Source of the DNA: Nesterenkonia alkaliphila
GTDB taxonomy: Bacteria > Actinomycetota > Actinomycetes > Actinomycetales > Micrococcaceae
Direction of reading: 5' to 3'
NCBI RefSeq assembly: GCF_009758175.1
Contig: NZ_WRPM01000070.1
Location: 1-40,051, forward strand
DNA length: 40,051 nt
This document shows, piece by piece, positions 1-7,932 of this stretch. Numbering within the stretch: position 1 is the first letter of the stretch; each line of letters starts with the position of its first letter. The translations under genes and the position numbers were made by a program. Below the pieces are notes generated by a model. That model ran no database searches and had not been told where the DNA came from. It was given only the letters and a program-made list of their open reading frames with translations.

Positions 1-498
1 GAAGCCGCGGCGGAACTGCTCCTTATCGCGCACCATGCCCAGGCTGACCAGGGTGTTGGTCAGGGTGGTGCCGATGTTCGCGCCCAAAATGATCGGCACG
101 GCGATGCTCAGCGGCAGACCCCCGGCCACCAAGCCGACTGTGACTGAGGTGGTGGTGGAGGAGGACTGGGTCAGGGCAGTGGCTACCACGCCGATCATCA
201 GACCCACCACGGGATTGGCGGCGAAGCTGAAGAGCACAGCGGCCTGGTCCCCGGCAGCGATGGAGAACCCGGAACCGATCACATTGACCGCGGTGATCAG
301 CACGTAGACGCTGGCAGCGACGATCAACCAGTTGAGAACTGAAACAGTGCGCGGGGTGAGCCGGCTGTGCAAGCCCCCGGGCAGGCCGGGCGCGGCAGCG
401 GCGTTGGCGCGCTGACGTTCCTGAATCGCGTCGCTCTGGGTGATAGGTGAAGTTGGGAGGCGGGTTTCGTGCTTCTCCGGTGCCGGCAGTACGGCCAT
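1..498 (-). CDS. Na+/phosphate cotransporter, N-terminal part (runs off the window)
   Basis: The first 166 codons are present; the gene continues beyond position 1. It is an inner-membrane sodium-dependent phosphate symporter of the NptA/PNaS family. After a hydrophilic N-terminus of about 55 residues there is a membrane segment (LNWLIVAASVYVLITAV), then the family hallmarks TQSSSTTT (about residues 120-127) and GANIGTT (about 147-153), which form the ion/phosphate path in this family. The ATG at 498 is the only sensible start. A tandem PHO-box-like repeat lies about 85 bases upstream, so phosphate-starvation control is likely. It is divergent from htpX. The family call is firm; the exact substrate is inferred. 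Confidence 0.9.
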   Translation of the reverse strand, partial: MAVLPAPEKHETRLPTSPITQSDAIQERQRANAAAAPGLPGGLHSRLTPRTVSVLNWLIVAASVYVLITAVNVIGSGFSIAAGDQAAVLFSFAANPVVGLMIGVVATALTQSSSTTTSVTVGLVAGGLPLSIAVPIILGANIGTTLTNTLVSLGMVRDKEQFRRGF

Positions 499-583
499 CA
501 GCTCTCCGTTCGCGGGTGCGAGGGCGGGACCTCGAACAATGACTGGAGCGATCCAGTCCCTCTGTCCATTGAACAGTGACAGC

Positions 584-605
584 TCAAGGTGAACTCTCGG
601 TAAAC
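584..605 (-). promoter_or_regulatory. PHO-box-like tandem 11-bp repeat
   Basis: Read on the minus strand, two adjacent 11-mers follow each other: GTTTACCGAGA and GTTCACCTTGA, with a weaker third unit GCTGTCACTGT directly after (573-583). Tandem 11-bp units starting GTTCACC are the known PhoP binding pattern in actinobacteria. The site lies upstream of the Na/phosphate symporter and points towards it, which supports the assignment. A separate perfect 6-bp stem, GACTGG/CCAGTC, lies at 541-558. Confidence 0.6.
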
Positions 606-772
606 AGCGGCGGAACTGAGCTCAAAAAATGCAGAGTGTGAGGAAACGCACGCAGCACGGCCCACCGCAGCAGAAGGGACCGATGTCCTGAGCCGGGGAA
701 GAGCCGGCCCGTAGAATGACGTTGTTCCCGGTAGGCACGGGGCAGAACAGGGCAATCAGCGAGGAGCACTAC

Positions 773-1651
773 ATGCATCATCATCACGGACGGCTGCGCA
801 CTATGGGGCTGCTTGCCTTCATGTTCGCCCTAGTGCTGCTGATCGGCGCCATTGTGGCCTATACCTCCGGCAACCCGGTGTTCCTGTTCGTCTTTGCCGG
901 CATCGGCGTGATCAGTGTGGCTTACTCCTACTGGAACTCGGACAAGATCGCCATCCGGGCAATGAAGGCCTATCCGGTCAGCCGGGAGCAGGCACCTGCG
1001 CTCTACCAGATGGTGGAGGAGCTGGCCGCCCGCGCCCAGCAGCCGGTGCCGCAGATCTTCATCTCTCCGCAGCCTACGCCGAATGCCTTCGCCACCGGTC
1101 GGAACCCCGAGAAGGGTGTGGTCTGCTACACCGAGGGGATCCTGAACCTGCTGACTCCGCGGGAGCTGCGGGCGGTGACCGGCCATGAGCTGATGCACAT
1201 CTACAACCGGGACATCCTAATCTCCTCTGTGGCCGCTGCCGTGGCGGGGTTCCTCACCACCATCGCGCAGTTCTTCATCCTCTTCGGCGGCGGCCGCGGG
1301 CGCGGCAACGGGGGCGGTAACCCGCTGGCGCTGGTGGGTGCCCTGCTGGCAATGATTCTGATGCCGCTGGCTGCCGGGCTGATCCAATCGGCGATCAGCC
1401 GCACCAGAGAGTACGACGCCGACGCCGACGGGGCAGAGCTTGCCCAGGACCCCCTGGCCCTGGCCTCAGCTCTGGACAAGCTGCAGAACGGAATATCCCG
1501 GATCCCCCTGCAGGAGGACCCCAAGCATGACGCCCATGCCCATATGATGATCGCCAACCCCTTCGGGCCGCGGGCACGTCAGATGTTCTCCACCCACCCG
1601 CCTATGGAGGACCGGATCGCCCGGCTGAAGGCTATGGCCGGGCAGGGCTGA
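773..1651 (+). CDS. htpX: Membrane zinc metalloprotease HtpX (M48 family)
   Basis: A 292-aa membrane-bound zinc endopeptidase that degrades misfolded membrane proteins under stress. The catalytic HELMH lies at residues 138-142 and the third zinc ligand is the Glu in TREYDADADGAEL (about residue 213). Two membrane helices lie at about 10-30 and 34-52, and two more flank residues 150-210, as is normal for HtpX. The ATG at 773 is chosen because GAGGAG ends 7 bases upstream; an in-frame ATG at 716 would add a non-conserved tail. The native N-terminus has four consecutive His codons, MHHHHGR. Length fits the family. It is divergent from the phosphate symporter. Confidence 0.96.
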   Translation: MHHHHGRLRTMGLLAFMFALVLLIGAIVAYTSGNPVFLFVFAGIGVISVAYSYWNSDKIAIRAMKAYPVSREQAPALYQMVEELAARAQQPVPQIFISPQPTPNAFATGRNPEKGVVCYTEGILNLLTPRELRAVTGHELMHIYNRDILISSVAAAVAGFLTTIAQFFILFGGGRGRGNGGGNPLALVGALLAMILMPLAAGLIQSAISRTREYDADADGAELAQDPLALASALDKLQNGISRIPLQEDPKHDAHAHMMIANPFGPRARQMFSTHPPMEDRIARLKAMAGQG

Positions 1652-1873
1652 CACCCCCGTCTCCCCAGGATTCTACGGCGCTCCTATAGGCGGGATGTTT
1701 GATGTGCCTGATGAAGGTGGACGGAGCATATGCACATCAATAGTCCCGCAGAAAGGAGGAAATCTCCGTTGGAACGGGACAATTCATGTGCGATCAGCCT
1801 CAGTACGGCTGCACCGCGCATCAAAACGACGATCAGGCCTAGGAGGAGCTGCGCTTCCTGCTAACTGCCCAAT

Positions 1874-2398
1874 CTAGCCGGAGAGAGCGGATTTCAGGAG
1901 CATGATATCTGTGAGATCTTTCTGTCTCCGGCAGAGATGCGGAACCCAGGTCGGTGTCATTTTCTTGATCTCAATCTGGGCCTCGATGCCAATGACATCG
2001 GCTTCGGCACCGTGGAGCTGGCACCGCCGCGACTCTGAGATCATGGTGGCTGGCCAATTTTCTCCGCCATATGGTCCGCCACCAACGAAGGGCTGACCGT
2101 CCTTCAATCGGATCAGTGCGATGCCGAAGTCCAGATCGCCCTTGACCAGGTCACGTTGCTGTTCACGAGGTGCCCTTGCAACTTCTGTCCATCCGAGCTG
2201 TCGGAGGAGATCGACTAGAGCGTCGGCGTCCTTACTCTCAGCGAACCAGTCAACATCGCGATGAGAGCGAGAGATCCTTCCAAGGATGAAGTCCACTGCC
2301 CAGCCACCCCTGAGCCATAGTGATCGATTGAGCTCTCTCGCTGCGGCGCTAAACTCTGCGATCGCCGCGAGTTGCCGCTGAGCCAGATCATCCATCAC
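1874..2398 (-). CDS. Nucleotidyltransferase of the aminoglycoside/lincosamide adenylyltransferase type
   Basis: A 174-aa soluble protein. The segment WLRGGWAVDFILGR followed by HRDVDWF (about residues 28-52) is the GG..D.D nucleotide-binding signature of the ANT(2'')/Lnu-like superfamily (PF10706 type), which transfers AMP to small-molecule hydroxyls. The rest shows the family's short alpha/beta layout. Whether it confers drug resistance cannot be told; many chromosomal members have unknown substrates. GTG 2398 and ATG 2395 are both possible starts. It stands alone, with about 590 gene-free bases upstream. Confidence 0.75.
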   Translation of the reverse strand: MMDDLAQRQLAAIAEFSAAARELNRSLWLRGGWAVDFILGRISRSHRDVDWFAESKDADALVDLLRQLGWTEVARAPREQQRDLVKGDLDFGIALIRLKDGQPFVGGGPYGGENWPATMISESRRCQLHGAEADVIGIEAQIEIKKMTPTWVPHLCRRQKDLTDIMLLKSALSG

Positions 2399-2990
2399 TC
2401 ATGCATCGTATCGACACGGAGGACAATGGCGCATACCTCTTCGGTGGTGCACCGAGTACACGCTGTCCCGTGGGCGTGACACTCTGGACTGGTGAACGAC
2501 TACGACAGCTTGGCGAGGACTTTCAATCCGCTTGCGAAGGCGATAGGCCAGCCTGGCAGTGAGTTACTAGATGCCCGCCATATCAGCGATCCCAGGCCAT
2601 CGACAGCTTGCTTAGTAAGTGCCCAATGGCCGCCTGGTGGCCATTTTGGTGGCCTTTCCCTGCGGAAGCCGGCACCCCGACGTTTCCTGGTAGCGGGAAA
2701 GTCGTGACCCCCATGATGTTCCAAGGGAGGTCTGCACGGATTCAGGAGCAAGTTGCCACACCAAACGGCAGCCAGTAGGGCTGGTGTGCCTGTCGCCGAC
2801 GAGGGCTGACCTCGTACCTCATTGCGTGATTGAGAACGCACGATGCGTCCTGGCAGTCAGACCAGTTCCTCAACGGTGAGGGGAGGGCTCGGCCGTTAGC
2901 GTCCTCATGGAAGCTGAGCGTCACGTTAGAGCTGAACTCGACCACACTCCCACGGATAGAAAGGTCTGTGGGACCGCCCCGGGGAGCAGA
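2399..2990. other. Gene-free stretch
   Basis: No reading frame here has recognisable protein character; open frames on both strands look like shadow translation rich in Arg, Ser and Pro. The segment near 2618-2665 contains repeated TGGTGGCC-like words that resemble an IS21-type end but are too short to assign. CCCAC/GTGGG arms at 2948-2973 could form a weak hairpin just past the end of the pseudogene that follows. Confidence 0.5.
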
Positions 2991-3884
2991 TTAGGTGCGC
3001 ACGGTCGCCCGCGTCTCTCGAACTTTGTCTCGGGCGTCCCTCCACGTCACGACGCACTCGACGACGTCGGCGCTCGCATCGCTAAGAGCAGTGGGAGCCG
3101 CGCCTCCTGTCTCGGCGGGGATCGTCCCGAGCAGACCGTCCTTTCGGGCTACCCGGAAGAATGCATGCTCAGGCACATCCTCGAACGCGAAGTCCACGCT
3201 CGATGCGGGGCCGCGTGAGGTGTTGTGGAGCACCAGCTCCCAATGCCGTTGAGATTTTCACTCGCCCTGTGCTGTCGGTCTTCACGGACTCGCGGACCTC
3301 GGCCCTAGGTTAGACCCCCCCGCCGAAGGTTCCGACTCCTCCAGGCCGTTCTTCGATGCATCGACCGATTGTTGGAACTGCCCCGTCGCCCGGCTGAGAA
3401 AGTTGTTCAGGTGGCCGATGAGGTCTCTTCCGTCGGTGTACTCGAGAACCAGCGCCGCCTTCCCAGTTCCTCCAGGTAGGCCTCGAGGCGCTGCCGATCC
3501 TGCAGACCGTTGCCCATGAGCGGCAGGCGCGGCGCGGCACTCATCAGGACCGCGACTGGCTTTCCCGCCTTGACGAGGAGCTTGATCTCCTTCGAAGTGT
3601 CGGATTCTACCTCCCCTGTCGGCGTGCCCAGACGGTCCCGGAACAGTGCGACGGCGAGGTCGGCCTCCTCGACGATCTGGCCATTGAGGATCGCTTGCGG
3701 CCGTTCTCCGAATTCGGCGACGGCATGCTCGGTCCACGAAACCGGTGGCACGGTGAGCCCGATTGTGCGGCCGAAATTCAGATTCCACTGGCTGATCGTC
3801 TTCCGCACCATGGCCAGTGTCGTCGATAGGGACGTTGCCGGGGGGTGAGATGAGCAGGTGTAACGCGAGGGTGGGATAGGCCAT
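2991..3884 (-). pseudogene. Frameshifted DUF4062 / deoxyribosyltransferase-like gene
   Basis: Pieces of one protein lie in successive frames on the minus strand. Frame 1 starts MAYPTLALHLLISPPG (3884); frame 2 carries VRKTISQWNLNFGRTIGL through FRDRLGTPTGE and AGKPVAVLMS to LEAYLEELG (about 3811-3470); frame 3 continues as LVLEYTDGRDLIGHLNNF; after a run of seven G (near 3312) and another shift come SQRHWELVLHNTSRGPAS and VVECVVTWRDARDKVRET to the stop at 2991. The first half matches the DUF4062/nucleoside-deoxyribosyltransferase-like fold; the last part resembles the Ig-like tail of such proteins. At least four shifts argue for decay, though assembly errors are possible. The piecing together is my inference. 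Confidence 0.65.
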
Positions 3885-3936
3885 CGGTCAGAGTCCTTGC
3901 TTGTTGTGACGAGGCAGGCGCGGAGGAAGCGGCGCG

Positions 3937-5061
3937 TCAGGCGTCCGTGACGAGCCGGAGGACAGGACGCGGATCGGGCTCGCCGAGCAGATCCCGCACC
4001 TGCCTGGGGCTGATCTTGAGCACCTCCGCTAGGGCAGGCACACCGGCCCCGTGCTCCCCGGCGAGCTCCACGGCCTTCTTGAGCAGCGTCGGAACCTCTC
4101 CCGGGTAGGCGCTCGACGGGTCGGCCTTCGGGTCGTTGATCATGGCCAGGCGCTGGTAAGCGCGCCTGGCCGAGGACTCAGTGGTCCGGCCCCGCTCCAC
4201 CATCCGACGGACCAGCGAGTGCGGAGACACGCCCCAGGTGCGTCCGAGCCGGTCGAGCGTAGCGAGGTCGAGCCGCTGCGGGAGAGCAGCGTCCATGGAT
4301 GCTGCCGGTGTGAGGAAGGCCGCGGCGAACTCGTCGGCCTGATTCTCAATCGCAGCGCTATGCTCGGTGGAATCCGCATGCAAGAGCAGATGCCCGATCT
4401 CGTGAGCGATCGAGAAGCGGTGCTTGAAGACGTTCTCGGTCCGGCGCGGGGTCGTGATGATGATCGGACGATCGACGATCACGACGGAGAAAGCATCCAC
4501 CGCGTCAATCTCCGCGAGAGGACGCACGGCTACCACGATGCCGCGAGATTCCGCCGTGGCGACCAGGTGCTTGACGGGACCGTCCGGCAGCCTCCAGTGC
4601 TGCCGGAGAGCCGCAGCAGCCTCAGCCGGAGTGCTACCGGGTTCGATGTCGGGCAGATCGACTTCGGGAAGCCGCACATGACGCTCAAGCGCGAATGTCA
4701 GCTCCCAGACCAGCGTCGCCGTGGCCAGTGCTTTTTGCCTGTCACTCACCCGAGCAGACCGCAGGCTGCGGAAGTGCGCGTTCACCGTCTCGAGGCGAGC
4801 CAGCGGTCGACCGATGCTGAAGAAATCCGGACGGACGTCGAGTGCCTTCGCCAGGCGTTCGAGGACATCGGGGCGCGGCGAGTTGATGTTGGCCTCGTAC
4901 TGTCCGATCGCCGCAGCGGAGACGCCGACCTCGGCGGCCAGCTCCGTCTTGGTCATCGAGCGCCGGACACGGGCTTGCGTGAGGCGCGCAGGCTCGAAGC
5001 GGCCGTACCGCTGCCCGGAGCCCGTTAGGTCGAACAGGCTCGGGGGGGTGTCGTCACGCAT
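3937..5061 (-). CDS. XRE-family HTH regulator with ImmA/IrrE metallopeptidase domain
   Basis: A 374-aa protein. Residues about 27-80 form an XRE helix-turn-helix (TQARVRRSMTKTELAAEVGV, then AAIGQYEANINSPRP). The middle and C-terminal part is an ImmA/IrrE (peptidase M78) domain with zinc motif HEIGH at 220-224 and downstream ENQADEFAAAFL supplying the acidic ligand. Such proteins act as cytoplasmic repressors or anti-repressors in mobile elements and in some toxin-antitoxin-like pairs. The C-terminal tail (VPALAEVLKISPRQVRDLLG) looks like a second HTH. The ATG at 5061 overlaps the stop of the upstream gene by 8 bases, so the two are translationally coupled. A longer open frame upstream lies inside the neighbour and is not used. 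Confidence 0.88.
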   Translation of the reverse strand: MRDDTPPSLFDLTGSGQRYGRFEPARLTQARVRRSMTKTELAAEVGVSAAAIGQYEANINSPRPDVLERLAKALDVRPDFFSIGRPLARLETVNAHFRSLRSARVSDRQKALATATLVWELTFALERHVRLPEVDLPDIEPGSTPAEAAAALRQHWRLPDGPVKHLVATAESRGIVVAVRPLAEIDAVDAFSVVIVDRPIIITTPRRTENVFKHRFSIAHEIGHLLLHADSTEHSAAIENQADEFAAAFLTPAASMDAALPQRLDLATLDRLGRTWGVSPHSLVRRMVERGRTTESSARRAYQRLAMINDPKADPSSAYPGEVPTLLKKAVELAGEHGAGVPALAEVLKISPRQVRDLLGEPDPRPVLRLVTDA

Positions 5062-5740
5062 CCGAGCCCGTACCTTCGTGCTCGCGCGGCTTGAGGACCG
5101 GCGCGACCGGCACGCCGTCGCTGAACGACTCGACGTCGGTGGTTGCACCGACAGCGGCGAACTCGGGCTCCCAGATGCAGTCCTGGCCATGGAGCGTGAC
5201 CTTGCCGGAACTGTTGAGCTCGGCAATAGCCCACTCGATCGACTGCAGCTGACGCGGCGTAGAGTGCACCATGACGATCACCAAGGGCATCGGGTCGCCG
5301 GCCGCTCGCACCAGCTCGTCGACCTCGCCCTCCTCCATCGAGTCACGCTCAGGCAGGCCCCAGAACGCCGGCTCTTCAAGCATGGGCTCCGGCGGCGGGG
5401 CGAAGAACCCATTCCGCCGCGTGGGGCTCGAGGCGAACCGGCTCACGGCATCGGGCGCGCCGGGCACGCGCCAGACGTAGACGAGACAGTCGTTGACAAC
5501 GGGCAACTGGTAACCGCCGGGAGCGAGCCTGCGCGATTGGAAGCCGCGCTCGGCGAGCGCCTCCCGGGCATCGTCGAGCAAATCGCGCCACTGCCCGCCG
5601 AACCCGATCGCATACCGGGAGCCGGACGCCTCGTGAGCATCTGCGGAACGATCATGTCGAGATCGGACGACCTCGATCAGCAGATCACGGGTTGTCTGCG
5701 CGTGGCGTCCGAGCGCCCCCTCGGGCGAGTGTGCAACCAT
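5054..5740 (-). CDS. Uncharacterised protein coupled to the XRE/ImmA gene
   Basis: A 228-aa soluble protein with no family I recognise. The ATG at 5740 (MVAHSPEGALGRHAQTTRDL) is preceded by AGGAGG 6 bases upstream; further upstream in-frame starts lack a ribosome site. The N-terminal region looks helical, the middle carries a Pro-rich loop (FFAPPPEPMLEEP) and the C-terminal part has strand-like segments (PLVIVMVHS, GKVTLHGQDCIWEPEF). It is the first gene of a two-gene operon with the XRE/ImmA regulator (8-base overlap) and has its own promoter with an inverted repeat. The layout suggests an effector plus regulator pair or a toxin-antitoxin-like module; the function is unknown. Confidence 0.8.
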   Translation of the reverse strand: MVAHSPEGALGRHAQTTRDLLIEVVRSRHDRSADAHEASGSRYAIGFGGQWRDLLDDAREALAERGFQSRRLAPGGYQLPVVNDCLVYVWRVPGAPDAVSRFASSPTRRNGFFAPPPEPMLEEPAFWGLPERDSMEEGEVDELVRAAGDPMPLVIVMVHSTPRQLQSIEWAIAELNSSGKVTLHGQDCIWEPEFAAVGATTDVESFSDGVPVAPVLKPREHEGTGSDA

Positions 5741-5794
5741 CCTTGACCTCCTGGATCCGCCCCAGACCGCGGTGTCGGCCAGGACTGCACCTTT

Positions 5795-5822
5795 ATTATG
5801 CCACACGATTCGCGCATAACAA
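5795..5822 (-). promoter_or_regulatory. Promoter with inverted repeat for the 5740 operon
   Basis: On the minus strand TTGTTA (5822-5817) and CATAAT (5800-5795) are spaced 16 bases, a good sigma-70-like promoter. The inverted repeat TTATGC-N12-GCATAA (5819-5814 and 5801-5796) lies across the spacer and touches both boxes, as expected for an autorepressor site. The XRE/ImmA protein in the same operon is the natural candidate to bind it (inference). Confidence 0.6.
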
Positions 5823-5876
5823 CTTTAGGGGAGCGTGCAAGGTCAGGAGGAGTCGGAATGCAATCACAGCTCCTCG

Positions 5877-5900
5877 CCCCTCGACCTTGTGGTCGAGGGG
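5877..5900. repeat. Perfect 10-bp stem hairpin
   Basis: CCCCTCGACC and GGTCGAGGGG are perfect inverted copies separated by a TTGT loop. There is no T-run on either side, so a classical terminator is not clear. The rest of the interval 5823-6225 shows no gene; a minor GCCC/GGGC stem lies near 5971-5984. The hairpin lies between the end of the 387-aa gene and the promoter of the XRE/ImmA operon, where it could separate two same-direction transcripts. Confidence 0.5.
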
Positions 5901-6225
5901 TCGACAAGCGGCCCCCATCATTCCCCGCATTCGTCCTCGGGTGCGTGGTAAGACCTCTCTAGAGCCGAACGCGCCCTTGTTGGGCAAGAAGAAAGCCCCT
6001 GGCAACATCCTCATCACCAGAAAGCTCACTGCTACCCACTTACCACATGCCGTAGTGCTTTTGCCTATTTCTGCTTAGGAAGTCAGCGCCGTCCAGAAGT
6101 TAATGCGCTGTTGAACTCGACTGAATTCTGTACATCCGACGACGTCTTGAGTGACAGAAGGATCCTGTCACGCTGTCGACCTACTCGGCACCTCAACAAG
6201 GCTCTCCCCTACCAATCTATGGGGA

Positions 6226-7389
6226 TTAACTGGGAAGTCCAGGCTCAAGCCCCGCGTGGAGACGAGCCTCATCCCGCATCTTTTCTAGGATCGCGAAGTT
6301 GCTCAGCATGGTCTCAGGCTCGTAGGCCAGAGTCGCCCTCAGACGCCGCATCCACGCGAGGACCTCTTGATCCGACAAACTCTGTAGCCATACAGCGATC
6401 TGCTCGGCGTCCGGCGCATGGTCCATCATGGACAGCGTCTCGCACAGACCACCACGCGCGGTTTCCGCGCTGAGGCGGTCATTGTGCCGCTGAGATGCGG
6501 AAACCGTGGACCCAGCCGCCAGCGCGTCGCGCTCATCGTTGTGGCCGACGTTGATCGTGTAACAGTGCGGCAAGGCCGGGGCTGACGACTCAGTGCCGGT
6601 GACCAATCGAGGGACGGCCTGTACTCGAACCCAGGTAGACAGCTCATCGAGTTCCTTGATGAGCACCGGCCAGCAGTCGGTACGTGGTCGATTGATGCCG
6701 ATGGTCGGAAACAACGCCACAGGGACCCTCCTCCCGATGGGTGTCTCCGCGATCACGTCGCCCACTTGCAGCGGCACCTCGGGGCGGTACTCGACATTGG
6801 CCGGTGAAGGCGGCGTGCGATCCTCCCGGTGAATTGCGCCGAGCCGAACAGCGGTGATGGCTGGCGCTCGGTGCTTGGAGTGGTTCGTATGCAATGCCAG
6901 CAGGGCCAGAGGGTGGTTCTGTGGATCCCTAAGCCGGTGAAAAGGCTGCAGCCCTTCGATGCGCCGAAGGATGTGGCTTCCACGCCGCAGCGATGGCGGA
7001 CCGTTCTTTGCCCGAGCTTTCACCCATTGTTGGAAGGCGTCATACGTCAGCGCAGCGGGCATTTCGACAGTTCTGGCGGCCTTCTCATCGAGCTCGCCAT
7101 CGCAGTGTTGAATCTCAGTGAACAATGTGTGCTCGATCGCATTGCGTAACGTCACCAGCGCGTCAGCGACTAAAAGCGGTACTTTGCGCGGAATAGGCGC
7201 GATGCCAGTCACAACAGTCTGGCTGTGTGTCGGGCCAGGCACTTCGTCTAACTGAAGGATGCCGTTCGATTGAGCTTGGTAGCTGTAAAGGATCTCAGCT
7301 ATTTGAGCAATGGTCTCATCCGTATGCGCCAGGGTCGCAGCGACGCCAAGGTGACGGTCAGGGAGCCAAGAATAAGTCTGATTCGACAT
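6226..7389 (-). CDS. Hypothetical 387-aa protein
   Basis: A soluble 387-aa protein of unknown function. The segment VEMPAALTYDAFQQWVKARA, the following SHILRRIEGLQPFHR and LALLALHTNHSKHRAPAI form a well-organised central region with many His and Arg that reads like a conserved domain. The C-terminal part (IAVWLQSLSDQEVLAWMRRL) is helical. The ATG at 7389 has GAGG about 9 bases upstream. It follows the recombinase trio in the same direction after a 150-base gap, so it could be transposon cargo or host DNA. I do not recognise the family with certainty. Confidence 0.7.
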   Translation of the reverse strand: MSNQTYSWLPDRHLGVAATLAHTDETIAQIAEILYSYQAQSNGILQLDEVPGPTHSQTVVTGIAPIPRKVPLLVADALVTLRNAIEHTLFTEIQHCDGELDEKAARTVEMPAALTYDAFQQWVKARAKNGPPSLRRGSHILRRIEGLQPFHRLRDPQNHPLALLALHTNHSKHRAPAITAVRLGAIHREDRTPPSPANVEYRPEVPLQVGDVIAETPIGRRVPVALFPTIGINRPRTDCWPVLIKELDELSTWVRVQAVPRLVTGTESSAPALPHCYTINVGHNDERDALAAGSTVSASQRHNDRLSAETARGGLCETLSMMDHAPDAEQIAVWLQSLSDQEVLAWMRRLRATLAYEPETMLSNFAILEKMRDEARLHAGLEPGLPS

Positions 7390-7539
7390 GGCAACATCCT
7401 CGCGCAGAAGATCCGAAAAGTGACGTTATCTAGAGTCCGGAGAGATGTGTCTTCGACGTCTGGCACGAGGGTCGGCTCATCGGCGTTTTGCTTTGTGGAC
7501 TCAGTTATCTGGAGTCGTCCATTAAGCAGTCATCCTCGA

Positions 7540-7932
7540 TCACCGCTCGGTGATTGGTGTTCGTAGTCGTCCCAGAGCGTGTTCCAACTGCTGTCGAAGT
7601 CGGCGGTTCTCGGTGGTGAGTTCTCGGACGCGTGTGTTGGCGATTTCGAGGCGTCGCAGTATGGATGCATCGGTGGAGCGCTGGGATGCGGGCAGTGACG
7701 TCGAGGTTGTGATGTGCTGGCGGTCATCACGAAGTCGCTGGATTTCGGCGCATATGTCGTCTTGGGTGTAGAGCCAGGACCGTGACACATCAGCCTTCTG
7801 CGCAACAATCGGGAAGGTGACTGATCCGCCTTCGCGGTCGAGGTCGCGAAGAGCCTCAATGGCTCTGGCGCGAGTGTCTTCGTGGCGTCGCTTGGCGGCG
7901 GCGATCAGGTGATCGCTGTTATCGGCGTGCAT
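7540..7932 (-). CDS. TnpC-like DUF6262 protein of a Tn554-type element
   Basis: A 130-aa basic protein. The N-terminal half (AAKRRHEDTRARAIEALRDL and VAQKADVSRSWLYTQ) forms an HTH-like DUF6262 domain; the C-terminal half (RRLEIANTRVRELTTENRRL) is a coiled coil. DUF6262 proteins accompany two tyrosine recombinases in Tn554-type elements, where TnpC influences orientation and frequency of transposition. Its ATG overlaps the stop of the upstream recombinase (TGATG at 7934-7930), so the three genes form one translationally coupled operon. Confidence 0.8.
   Translation of the reverse strand: MHADNSDHLIAAAKRRHEDTRARAIEALRDLDREGGSVTFPIVAQKADVSRSWLYTQDDICAEIQRLRDDRQHITTSTSLPASQRSTDASILRRLEIANTRVRELTTENRRLRQQLEHALGRLRTPITER

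Noticed and set aside
1695-1877. A 60-codon plus-strand frame after htpX with an AGGAGG-like sequence nearby (1751-1760)
   Set aside because: The frame starts well before that site and the product has no protein character.
2618-2665. TGGTGGCC repeats resembling an IS21-type terminus, comparable to the right edge of the window
   Set aside because: Too short and irregular, no terminal TG/CA boundary and no transposase remnant nearby.
2500-2841. A 113-codon minus-strand frame
   Set aside because: Composition is that of shadow translation (Arg, Pro, Gly, Trp) and no homologue pattern is recognisable.
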